From assembly GCA_023425485.1 (NCBI GenBank), contig JAFACO010000248.1, positions 1-12,380 on the forward strand: a DNA stretch of 12,380 nt, in the 5' to 3' direction. The notes below the pieces were generated by a model that worked only from the letters and a program-made list of their open reading frames with translations, did not search any database and was not told where the DNA came from. Each line of letters opens with the position of its first letter. The stretch's first letter is position 1. Positions 6,142 to 12,380 of the stretch are shown one piece after another. The stretch is from Bacillota bacterium (GTDB lineage: Bacteria > Bacillota > Clostridia > Lachnospirales > Lachnospiraceae). The translations under genes were made by a program, and so were the position numbers.

Positions 6142-6579
6142 TTACTGCATTTTTTCGGCAAGCGTTTTTATACGTTCCAGAGCTCTTGGAAACCTGATAT
6201 TAAGTATTTCTTCTAATTCTAATGGAACATCGGTTTTAAAAGACAATGTAGTTACTCCATTTTTTTCGGTTAGAAAATAACTCTCTGCTCCACCAGTCCA
6301 CTCTTTTTCACGTTGCTGTTGTCCACTTTCTTTCGTATCTGCACTGTGCCTGAATAATGCAAATTCATTCGGACTTAGTTTCTCTATTAGACTTGTCACA
6401 CCGTAACCATTTACAGATGATATAAACTGGATTTCATTTCCCTCTTCCATTATTCCCTTCATATAGGTACCTTCATCAATGATACTTGCCCAGTCACGGA
6501 ATGTTATATCATTCCAAAGAGTTCTCCAGACTCTTTCTTTAGAGGCCTTTATTTCGATTGTGAATTGTATTTCCTTCAT
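6142..6579 (-). CDS. SRPBCC (AHSA1-like, START-fold) domain protein
   Basis: A 145-residue single-domain protein of the helix-grip SRPBCC superfamily, probably cytoplasmic, with a hydrophobic ligand pocket of unknown specificity. The first strand and helix (IEIKASKERVWRTLWNDITF, residues 9-28) and the tryptophan at the following DWASI are typical of the AHSA1 branch. The C-terminal helix (about 124-145, RFPRALERIKTLAEKMQ) closes the fold. AAGGAGG precedes the ATG at a good distance, and the gene has its own promoter about 90 bases upstream. Members of this group often sit beside ArsR or other small repressors, but none is seen here. It reads towards the ABC-F gene and may give some read-through. 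The biochemical role is unknown. Confidence 0.8.
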   Translation of the reverse strand: MKEIQFTIEIKASKERVWRTLWNDITFRDWASIIDEGTYMKGIMEEGNEIQFISSVNGYGVTSLIEKLSPNEFALFRHSADTKESGQQQREKEWTGGAESYFLTEKNGVTTLSFKTDVPLELEEILNIRFPRALERIKTLAEKMQ

Positions 6580-6663
6580 AATTTCCTCCTTAAAATATGT
6601 TTAAAACTCATTCGTACCCTACCAGGTAACATTCGCTCATCATAATGATAAATTGTTATCTCC

Positions 6664-6692
6664 ATTATATAGCAATAACTTATAAGTTTCAA
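6664..6692 (-). promoter_or_regulatory. Promoter of the SRPBCC gene with 12-bp palindrome in the spacer
   Basis: TTGAAA (6687-6692), a 17-base spacer and TATAAT (6664-6669) on the minus strand give a good sigma-A promoter with a leader of about 80 bases. The spacer contains a perfect 12-base palindrome, AACTTATAAGTT (6677-6688), a natural position for a repressor dimer. The remaining gap between this promoter and the terminator at 6786 shows nothing else I can support. Confidence 0.75.
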
Positions 6693-6785
6693 ATTACTTA
6701 TTCCTTTAACTTCAGGCTTCAACAAGGCTGCTCCACCATAATGGGGTTTTATGAGCTTGTAACAATGCCTAATAGGTCTTTTTCC

Positions 6786-6842
6786 AAAAAAACAGAGCTT
6801 ATTCAATGATGCTCTATATGAGACATCCGAACAAGCTCTGTT
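6786..6842 (-). terminator. Intrinsic terminator ending the catabolic operon
   Basis: On the minus strand AACAGAGCTTGTTC (6829-6842) pairs with GAATAAGCTCTGTT (6791-6804), a 14-bp stem with one G-U pair. The loop can itself form a short hairpin. A run of seven T follows on the minus strand, against only four on the plus strand, so it acts on minus-strand transcripts. It lies 66 bases after the VOC gene and separates the operon from the SRPBCC promoter. Confidence 0.9.
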
Positions 6843-6908
6843 TTAAAGATTAATTATAATAATGCCAAACGTATTAATTCTATTCTTGGGGATGCATTAA
6901 CTTTGTGA

Positions 6909-7256
6909 TTACTTTTGCATAATGTGAATTGCAAAACCTCCAAACTCACCGTCTAGATATACGTTCTTCAGTTTGCCATCTTCGTCATATGCAGCAGTAT
7001 CCATGTTGAAGGAAAAGCCTTTTTCTTTTAACTCTTCTGTGGCAGCTGTCAAATCAGGGGTACGCATAGCGATATGACCATTTGCCCCTAGAAAAGGAGT
7101 CTTCATACACTCAAAGTAAGGACCGCCGAATTCGGACTTTTGACCGTGACGAGGCTCAAGGTTAAACATCAGGCTTAAAAGCTGTGCTAGTTTTTCTGCC
7201 TCCTCAGCATTTGGGGTGTTGATGCCGATATGTTCTAATTCAAATTTACTGTTCAT
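6909..7256 (-). CDS. Stand-alone VOC protein like the C-terminal domain of KDPG aldolases
   Basis: A small protein of the vicinal oxygen chelate (glyoxalase/bleomycin-resistance) fold, probably metal-binding. Its second half (GHIAMRTPDL, then KGFSFNMDTAAYDEDGKL, and GGFAIHIMQK at the end) closely resembles the VOC extension found after the Eda-type 2-keto-3-deoxy-6-phosphogluconate aldolase domain in many clostridia. Here that domain is a separate gene without the aldolase. In 117-residue numbering from the first ATG, H11, E51, H63 and H113 are candidate metal ligands. Two in-frame ATGs are possible. The second (Met3) is preferred because AAAGAGG is seven bases before it and only one base before the first (7260-7262). 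It is the last gene of the operon. Its role in sugar-acid catabolism is an inference from homology and context. Confidence 0.82.
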   Translation of the reverse strand: MNSKFELEHIGINTPNAEEAEKLAQLLSLMFNLEPRHGQKSEFGGPYFECMKTPFLGANGHIAMRTPDLTAATEELKEKGFSFNMDTAAYDEDGKLKNVYLDGEFGGFAIHIMQK

Positions 7257-7327
7257 AATCATACCTCTTTCTAAAAATATCGGAAGCTTCTCTGTTCTAT
7301 ATAATTGGTTATTTAATTCGAAGAAGC

Positions 7328-8608
7328 TTACATAGGGAACATCAGTAAAGCTCCGGCAGTTAAAGCAAGTAGACGGATGAAATACATTGGAACTGTAAAA
7401 TTCCAGAACTCTGTTAGCTTGTACTTACCAAGACCCATGATCATAGCTGGCATACCATCAACAGGTAAGAAATGACCGTTCCAGCCTGAAACTACGATTG
7501 CCGCTGCTGCTGCAGTGGGATTTAAGCCTAAGCTTAAGCAGGTTGAAATAGCTAATGGTGCAAATACATATACAGTACCCAAGGTGGAACCTGTAAGGGT
7601 CGCAAGTACGCTAGTCAGTACACAGAATACAAAAACTAAAAGGAAAGGATTGATGCTATTGCCAAGCATATTTGCCACAGTCTCTCCAACTAACCCAGTT
7701 AGTCCGGTACTTCCAAGGGCATCGGCAACCCCGATAACCCCAGCAGACATTAATATGATTGGAGATCCGATGCTGTTACGAATTTCAGTAAAATCCAAAA
7801 CACGAATAGCAAGTATCACTGCTACAGCCAAACCTGGAATTACATAGCCTGCATCGCCAACTTTACTTTGAAGAAGCATACCAGCTACAGCCGCTACAAA
7901 GGCTACATATGTAGTATATTCTTTCCATTTAGGTAATTGGCTTACATTTGCACCTTGGGTTTTCGCATCATCGGTTACCGCTTCAATATTACGGCTAGGT
8001 AGTCTTTTGTAACCAAGTAGGCACCATCCAAGGAAGGCTAACGAAACAACTAAGTTTACTACAGAGAATTTAACTAGGGAAACTTCACCTACGACTGCTC
8101 CGGCTGCTTGTAGAACAGCAACTACAATACCATATTGCAGAGCTACGTTCATAGGAATTAAAGGATGGTTAGCAGCAAAGCCGGCTGACATAATAAATTT
8201 GGTACCTGGTAGTTTTTCATTGAACGGTATGGTGGATAATATACCTAAAGTAAGTACATAGTAAGCAGTTGAGCCTGTACCAAATAAGCTGGTACCTAGC
8301 ATAACTACAAGAATTAATAATACATAGGCCTTAAAGCCACCTTTACTAGCCATGTTAAACATTGCTCTTTTGAAGGAAACAATAAAGCTAGTCTTTTGAA
8401 GAGCGGCAATGATTGCCATAAAGGAAGCAAGCATAACAATAGTAGAGTTAGAAAAGCCGGCAAAAGCAGCTTTTATATCGGCAATACCGAAAAGAACCAA
8501 TAGTAGACAGGCAAGTATTGGAGGTGCACCAAAGGGAAGTTTTTCTGTCATGATTAAAATAATCATAAATACAGTTATAGCAAGGGCAATAATCATTGGA
8601 ATAGTCAT
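7328..8608 (-). CDS. SLC13/DASS-type permease for an organic or sugar acid
   Basis: A 426-residue polytopic membrane protein with about 11-12 hydrophobic segments across its whole length and no cleavable signal. The pattern GFSNSTIVML (51-60) and the later TGSTLGTVYVFAP segment resemble the paired ion- and substrate-binding loops of SLC13/divalent anion symporters and the wider ion transporter superfamily. A hydrophilic loop lies near residues 205-230. GAGAGGA precedes the ATG by about seven bases. It follows the pdxA-like gene by 56 bases and probably imports the acid used by the operon. The substrate cannot be read from sequence. A weak inverted repeat, AAGCTTCT (7284-7291) with AGAAGCTT (7322-7329), spans its stop codon and may partly attenuate the VOC gene. 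Confidence 0.8.
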   Translation of the reverse strand: MTIPMIIALAITVFMIILIMTEKLPFGAPPILACLLLVLFGIADIKAAFAGFSNSTIVMLASFMAIIAALQKTSFIVSFKRAMFNMASKGGFKAYVLLILVVMLGTSLFGTGSTAYYVLTLGILSTIPFNEKLPGTKFIMSAGFAANHPLIPMNVALQYGIVVAVLQAAGAVVGEVSLVKFSVVNLVVSLAFLGWCLLGYKRLPSRNIEAVTDDAKTQGANVSQLPKWKEYTTYVAFVAAVAGMLLQSKVGDAGYVIPGLAVAVILAIRVLDFTEIRNSIGSPIILMSAGVIGVADALGSTGLTGLVGETVANMLGNSINPFLLVFVFCVLTSVLATLTGSTLGTVYVFAPLAISTCLSLGLNPTAAAAAIVVSGWNGHFLPVDGMPAMIMGLGKYKLTEFWNFTVPMYFIRLLALTAGALLMFPM

Positions 8609-8664
8609 TTTGAATTCCTCTCTTTTATATAGGATTATTATTTTGCAGTTGGTATATTATCAAT

Positions 8665-9768
8665 TCAAGTATTCTGCTCGAAGTGCTTGGCATTAACCAT
8701 AAGAATGGCATAATCTATGGCATTAATGAGGCTTAGCTCGCTGGAACGACCACTGCCTGCAAGGTCAATTCCGGTGCCATGATCCACGCTGGCACGAATG
8801 ATAGGCAGACCCAGGGTTACGTTAACACCTTCGACAGCGTCCCAGTGCTTTTCCTCACGGTTATAAACAAAGCCTTTCACCTTTAGCGGGATATGACCTT
8901 GGTCGTGGTACATAACTACAACAATATCATACCATCCGCCCAGTGCCTTAGAGAACACTGTATCAGGAGGGGTAGGTCTTTTTTCGGGAATAATAATTCC
9001 TTCTGCCAGGGCAGCATCGATGGCAGGTTGGATTTCTTGCACTTCCTCCCAGCCGAACAAGCCGTTCTCGCCACAGTGGGGATTCAGCCCTGCTACTCCA
9101 ATTTTAGGTTCTTTAATCCCCAGTGCTTTACAGCCTTCATTGGCAATTCTAATGCAATCCAGGACACGATCCTTCTTAACACGATCACAGGCTTCACGTA
9201 AAGACACATGAGTGGAAACATGGACTACTCGCAGATCACCGTGTGCCAGCATCATAGTGTACTTAGGTGTGTTCGTATAATCAGCATAAATCTCAGTATG
9301 TCCAGAGTAATGATGACCAGCCATGTTTATTGCTTCTTTGCTCAAAGAATTAGTAACTGTAGCATCAATCTGACCATCCATAGCCAGTTGAATAACTTTT
9401 ATCACATATTGGAAGGCTGCTTCTCCACCTATGGCACAGGCTCCCACCCCAAATGGCTTTGGTTCCTCCAGGTTGGAGGTGTCCGGAATTGCTTCCACAG
9501 GGACTAAGTTCAAATCCATTAGGTCAATGGTTCCATAAGTATACTTGCCTTCGGCAGGCGTGGAAACCACATTCAGCTCCAGATGAATGCCATGAATTTT
9601 TTTGGCTACCTTCAGAGCGTAACTCATGGAAGTTTTGTCGCCTATTACCAAGGGTTTACTACGCTCATAGACTTGAGCATCAGCCAGTGCACGAACCGTA
9701 ATCTCCGGGCCGTTTCCATAAGGGTCACCCATGGAAATACCAATAATAGGTTTAAATTCTTTACTCAT
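8665..9768 (-). CDS. PdxA/PdxA2-family phospho-hydroxyacid dehydrogenase
   Basis: A 367-residue NAD-dependent enzyme of the PdxA family, which oxidises and decarboxylates 4-phosphohydroxy acids. PdxA acts on 4-phosphohydroxythreonine; PdxA2 acts on 4-phospho-D-threonate or 4-phospho-D-erythronate, giving glycerone phosphate. Visible features are MGDPYGNGPEI (13-23), SGHTE (155-159, substrate His-Thr), and metal histidines H187 (STHVSL), H231 (LNPHCGE) and H288 (YHDQGHIPLK), then DHGTGIDLAGSG (329-340). It is longer than usual (about 330), partly because of an insert at about 300-312 (VYNREEKHWDAVEG). The operon context points to a PdxA2-like catabolic role, not vitamin B6 synthesis. The start at 9766-9768, one base after the dapA-like stop, is preferred; an upstream ATG lies inside the previous gene. 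No DtnK-type kinase is visible. Confidence 0.88.
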   Translation of the reverse strand: MSKEFKPIIGISMGDPYGNGPEITVRALADAQVYERSKPLVIGDKTSMSYALKVAKKIHGIHLELNVVSTPAEGKYTYGTIDLMDLNLVPVEAIPDTSNLEEPKPFGVGACAIGGEAAFQYVIKVIQLAMDGQIDATVTNSLSKEAINMAGHHYSGHTEIYADYTNTPKYTMMLAHGDLRVVHVSTHVSLREACDRVKKDRVLDCIRIANEGCKALGIKEPKIGVAGLNPHCGENGLFGWEEVQEIQPAIDAALAEGIIIPEKRPTPPDTVFSKALGGWYDIVVVMYHDQGHIPLKVKGFVYNREEKHWDAVEGVNVTLGLPIIRASVDHGTGIDLAGSGRSSELSLINAIDYAILMVNAKHFEQNT

Positions 9769-9769
9769 A

Positions 9770-10678
9770 TTAACACATCCCTTTGTCGGCATTTTCCTTC
9801 AAAACTTGTTTTAGTGCATCAACGCCCTCGTCGCATAAGTAGTTAAATGGACGGCGGCAATCGCCTACAGGATAACCAAGCATAGAAACAGCCTTTTTAA
9901 CTATAGTGTTAGGGTTACCATATTTAAATACAGCGCGGAAGGAAGCAATGGAGTCTTGAGCAACTTTAGCCTCTTCGAGCTTACCAGCCGTAAACAGTTC
10001 ATAAATAGATGCCAGAACATGTGGATATACGTTAGCACATCCTGCGATACCACCTGCACCGCCTGCCTCCAGACAAGGTAAAATTAATGCATCGTTTCCA
10101 GATAGAACACGGAAGTCTTTGTCCAGGTCCTTTGTAAGATTGATGTAAGCAAGCAGGTTATCCCAGTCACCGCTGGAGTCTTTGGCACCCATAATGATGT
10201 CTACATCTTTTGCCAATTTTGCAACGGTTTCAGGAAGCAATTTATTGCCAGTGCGCGCAGGGATGTTGTACAGTACGATCGGTATGTCAACATGTTTAGC
10301 AATTTCTACATAGTGGTCGTAAAGCTCTTTCTGTGATGCAAGAGCAAAGCTAGGGGTGATAATGGATAATACATCAGCACCAAGCTCCTGAGCCTTCTTG
10401 CTAATACGAATGGTATCAGCTGTAGAAATGCAGCCTGTACCTGCGTAAATTGGAACACGACCTTTCACTTGGGCAATGGTTGCCTCAAGAATCTCAATTT
10501 TCTCATTTTCGCTTAGAATATAACCTTCGCCGTTGGTTCCAAAGGGAAATAAACCATGGACACCGCCCTCCAGCATTCGTTCAATCTGATTGCCCAACTC
10601 TTTCAGATTAATTGATTCATCAGCATTCATAGGGGTTAGAATTGGTGGGATAATGCCTTTTAATTCAACGTTTTTCAT
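9770..10678 (-). CDS. DapA-family Schiff-base aldolase/lyase, catabolic type
   Basis: A 302-residue class I (beta/alpha)8 enzyme of the DHDPS/N-acetylneuraminate lyase family. The lysine that forms a Schiff base with pyruvate or a 2-keto acid is K166 (GAKDSSGD), and the catalytic tyrosine is Y137 (YNIPARTG). The substrate loop reads GTNGEG (47-52) where true dihydrodipicolinate synthases have GTTGE. The PYY(N) segment supplying the DHDPS Tyr107 is TPSFALAS here, so lysine biosynthesis is unlikely. R142 stands where sialic acid lyases usually have a leucine, which also argues against ordinary NanA. I infer cleavage or dehydration of a 2-keto-3-deoxy sugar acid or similar, yielding pyruvate plus an aldehyde. 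AAGGAG is eight bases before the ATG. It sits between the alcohol dehydrogenase and pdxA-like genes in one operon. Confidence 0.9.
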   Translation of the reverse strand: MKNVELKGIIPPILTPMNADESINLKELGNQIERMLEGGVHGLFPFGTNGEGYILSENEKIEILEATIAQVKGRVPIYAGTGCISTADTIRISKKAQELGADVLSIITPSFALASQKELYDHYVEIAKHVDIPIVLYNIPARTGNKLLPETVAKLAKDVDIIMGAKDSSGDWDNLLAYINLTKDLDKDFRVLSGNDALILPCLEAGGAGGIAGCANVYPHVLASIYELFTAGKLEEAKVAQDSIASFRAVFKYGNPNTIVKKAVSMLGYPVGDCRRPFNYLCDEGVDALKQVLKENADKGMC

Positions 10679-10710
10679 AATACCTTCTCCTTTTTATTTG
10701 AACATTTTAT

Positions 10711-11874
10711 TTATAGGATTTCTAAGTAAAGATTTCTTGCATCCTCTGGAGTTACAAGACGCATATTATTTACCAGCAAGCGTTGTACTTGCATACCAGC
10801 TTCTACCAAGCCCTCCAAATCTTCCTTTGGAACACCAAATTCCTTTAAGCTAGTGGGTATCTCTAAATGACGTACGATTCGCTCAAGTTGTTTAATCATC
10901 CATTCTGCCTTTTCATTGGTCGTTAGACAAATATTTTCGGTGTTATGGCAACAGCGATCATAGGCTACGGCAAAACGTTCCTGACAGAAAGGTGCGTTGA
11001 AGCGCATCACCGGTGCCAGTAAAATAGCATTGGATACCCCATGAGCAATGTGATATTTGCCACCCAAAGGATAGCTTAAGGCGTGAACCGCTGTGGTACC
11101 AGAAGCAGTTATAGCAATTCCAGCATAGAATGCAGCAATCTGCATCTTGTTCTTTGCTTCCATTGCCTCTGGATCATCACAAGCAGGGATAATATTATTT
11201 AAAATTAGATCAAGCGCTTCCAAGGCAAAGGTATCTGAGAATGGATTAGCTTTTTTGCTGGTGTAGCACTCAATAGCATGAGCTAAGGCATCTACGCCGG
11301 TAGCGGCAGCAATTTGCCTAGGTAAATTTTTAATCATCCGAGCATCTAAAATCACATAATCAGCAATCATATTTTCGTTTACAATACCAACTTTCAGTTC
11401 TTTTTCAGGAACTGCAACAATGGCATTTGGAGTTACCTCTGCACCGGTGCCAGCTGTGGTGGGAATAAGAACTGTTGGAACACATTTTTTTGCACGTCCT
11501 GGCTCATCCAGTAATTCCTTTACACCGTATTCATCGGTTACAAGTACACTTGCAAGCTTGGCAGCATCCAAAACACTTCCACCGCCGCAGGCAATAATCA
11601 TATCTGCACCGCTTGCTTTAAATTGATCAACAATATTCTGCACTGCTGTGTAGGAGGGTTCTGGTGGAATCTCATCCAGCACATAATAATCTGCTCCTGC
11701 AGCCTTTACTGCAGTTTCTGGCAGATTAAATAAACCGGAGGCAAGTATTCCTTTGTCGGTAAACATAGCTACACGCTTAACCTGGTTATTCTTTAAGATT
11801 GCAGTGATATTGTCTATTGAGTTTTCTCCGCCGTAAACGGCATGAGGCATTTTTAAATTATATACAGTTTGCAT
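10711..11874 (-). CDS. Iron-containing (group III) alcohol dehydrogenase
   Basis: A 387-residue cytoplasmic NAD(P)-dependent oxidoreductase. The Rossmann-like N-terminal domain has GGGSVLDAAK (97-106, pyrophosphate binding) and TTAGTGAEVT (139-148). The helical metal domain supplies D195 and H199 (GVDALAHAIE), H264 (AVHALSYPLG) and H278 (HIAHGV), the usual four ligands of Fe2+ or Zn2+. Length is normal for the family. AGGAG lies nine bases before the ATG. It follows the sialidase-like gene by 53 bases and precedes the dapA-like gene by 32 bases, so co-transcription is expected. It probably reduces the aldehyde released by the aldolase, or oxidises a hydroxy acid. The substrate is not predictable, and family members range from butanol to lactaldehyde and hydroxybutyrate dehydrogenases. 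Confidence 0.92.
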   Translation of the reverse strand: MQTVYNLKMPHAVYGGENSIDNITAILKNNQVKRVAMFTDKGILASGLFNLPETAVKAAGADYYVLDEIPPEPSYTAVQNIVDQFKASGADMIIACGGGSVLDAAKLASVLVTDEYGVKELLDEPGRAKKCVPTVLIPTTAGTGAEVTPNAIVAVPEKELKVGIVNENMIADYVILDARMIKNLPRQIAAATGVDALAHAIECYTSKKANPFSDTFALEALDLILNNIIPACDDPEAMEAKNKMQIAAFYAGIAITASGTTAVHALSYPLGGKYHIAHGVSNAILLAPVMRFNAPFCQERFAVAYDRCCHNTENICLTTNEKAEWMIKQLERIVRHLEIPTSLKEFGVPKEDLEGLVEAGMQVQRLLVNNMRLVTPEDARNLYLEIL

Positions 11875-11927
11875 TTGATATCACTCCTATTATTAACATT
11901 TTGAAAAGACATTTCTCTGAATGTTTT

Positions 11928-12380
11928 TTATTTAGTTCCCTCGCCGGAGGTAGGGTTGTACACACCGACAGACTCACGCTTTGATCCAATAACATCTTCT
12001 TCGGTAAAGCTAACATATTTAATACACTTACGAGTGTAGGCTGCGTAGGTTAGATGCAGTCTTCCATCGGTGCTCTGCATCAAGTAAGGGTACTCGTACT
12101 GCTTATTGTTTGTTTTGTTCTCCTCTCCCATGTATCCTTCGCCACGTTCCATCCAGCGAATTAATGGGAAAGTAAGTCCGCCATCTTCGGACAATGCCAC
12201 AGCAACGGGGCAACGTAATCCTGGCCATGCAGCTTTGCCTGGAACGGGTGATGGAGTACATGTAGGATTGTATGCCACAGCAACACGACCGCTTTGGGTT
12301 CGAATTGCACTGATAGAGGAGTTATTGTTTGGTAGCGGAGTCGGTTTTGGCTCTGACCAAGTTTCACCCCAGTCCAGGGA
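11928..12380 (-). CDS. Sialidase-like BNR/Asp-box protein, C-terminal part
   Basis: The frame is open to the window edge, so the 5' part is missing; 150 codons plus the stop are visible. Two Asp-box motifs (S-x-D-x-G-x-T-W/F) occur: SLDWGETW at the very edge and SEDGGLTF at partial residues 64-71. The segment YEYPYLMQSTDGRLHLTYAA, followed by a basic stretch and IKYVSF, is typical of the last blades of six-bladed sialidase-family propellers (BNR_2 type). Whether a signal peptide is present cannot be judged. The family removes terminal sialic acid or acts on related glycan ends. Since the other sialic-acid genes are absent and the neighbours process sugar acids, the true substrate may be different. 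It is the first visible gene of the operon; the promoter lies outside the window. An internal GTG at 12276-12278 is not the real start. Confidence 0.85.
   Translation of the reverse strand, partial: SLDWGETWSEPKPTPLPNNNSSISAIRTQSGRVAVAYNPTCTPSPVPGKAAWPGLRCPVAVALSEDGGLTFPLIRWMERGEGYMGEENKTNNKQYEYPYLMQSTDGRLHLTYAAYTRKCIKYVSFTEEDVIGSKRESVGVYNPTSGEGTK

Noticed and set aside
6576..6806. Minus-strand open frame of 76 codons overlapping the SRPBCC start
   Set aside because: It begins inside the operon terminator stem, runs through the SRPBCC promoter, has no ribosome site and resembles no protein family.
9769..9792. Upstream ATG of the pdxA-like gene
   Set aside because: It would overlap the dapA-like coding end and has no ribosome site; the ATG at 9766-9768 has AAAGGG upstream and fits the usual N-terminus.

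Overview
The window looks like chromosomal DNA of a low-GC anaerobic Firmicute, most likely a clostridium of the Lachnospiraceae type. The base composition is AT-rich, Shine-Dalgarno sites are strong (AGGAGG, AAAGGG), promoters are sigma-A-like, and the gene set is clostridial. The assignment is an inference from style and gene content; no RNA marker gene is present. All real genes lie on the minus strand, so the window is described below in transcription order, from high to low coordinates.

Region A (12380 to 6786) is a six-gene catabolic operon, cut at its upstream end by the window edge. Its order is sialidase/BNR-repeat protein (partial), iron-containing alcohol dehydrogenase, DapA-family aldolase/lyase, PdxA/PdxA2-type dehydrogenase, SLC13-type permease, and a stand-alone VOC protein. 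It ends at a strong intrinsic terminator (6786-6842). The content suggests uptake and breakdown of a sugar acid or a related glycan-derived acid to pyruvate and triose-phosphate-level products. No sugar-acid kinase or canonical nan gene is visible, so the substrate is open. This block looks GC-richer than the rest.

Region B (6806 to 3899) holds a small SRPBCC/AHSA1 protein with its own sigma-A-like promoter and an ABC-F ATPase. Before the ABC-F gene there is a near-consensus promoter, a leader of about 240 nt with a 42-codon upstream ORF, and a perfect-looking intrinsic terminator 27 bases before the start codon. This is the architecture of antibiotic-responsive attenuation known for ribosome-protection ABC-F genes.

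Region C (3898 to 671) is a larB-larC-larE operon for the nickel-pincer nucleotide cofactor of lactate racemase-type enzymes. LarB and LarC overlap by four bases. LarC is one uninterrupted frame with a long His-rich insert. LarE has three cysteines, as expected of the iron-sulfur-cluster type. The 5' leader of larB contains a 76-nt inverted-repeat element that starts at the predicted transcription start. No larA is in the window.

Region D (670 to 1) holds a 59-codon remnant of a WYL-family regulator. Its N-terminal helix-turn-helix start is joined directly to its C-terminal end. Two copies of an ATAACCTGACA-N6-TGTCAGGTTAT-like palindrome flank it. The last 267 bases contain only small hairpins and short frames.
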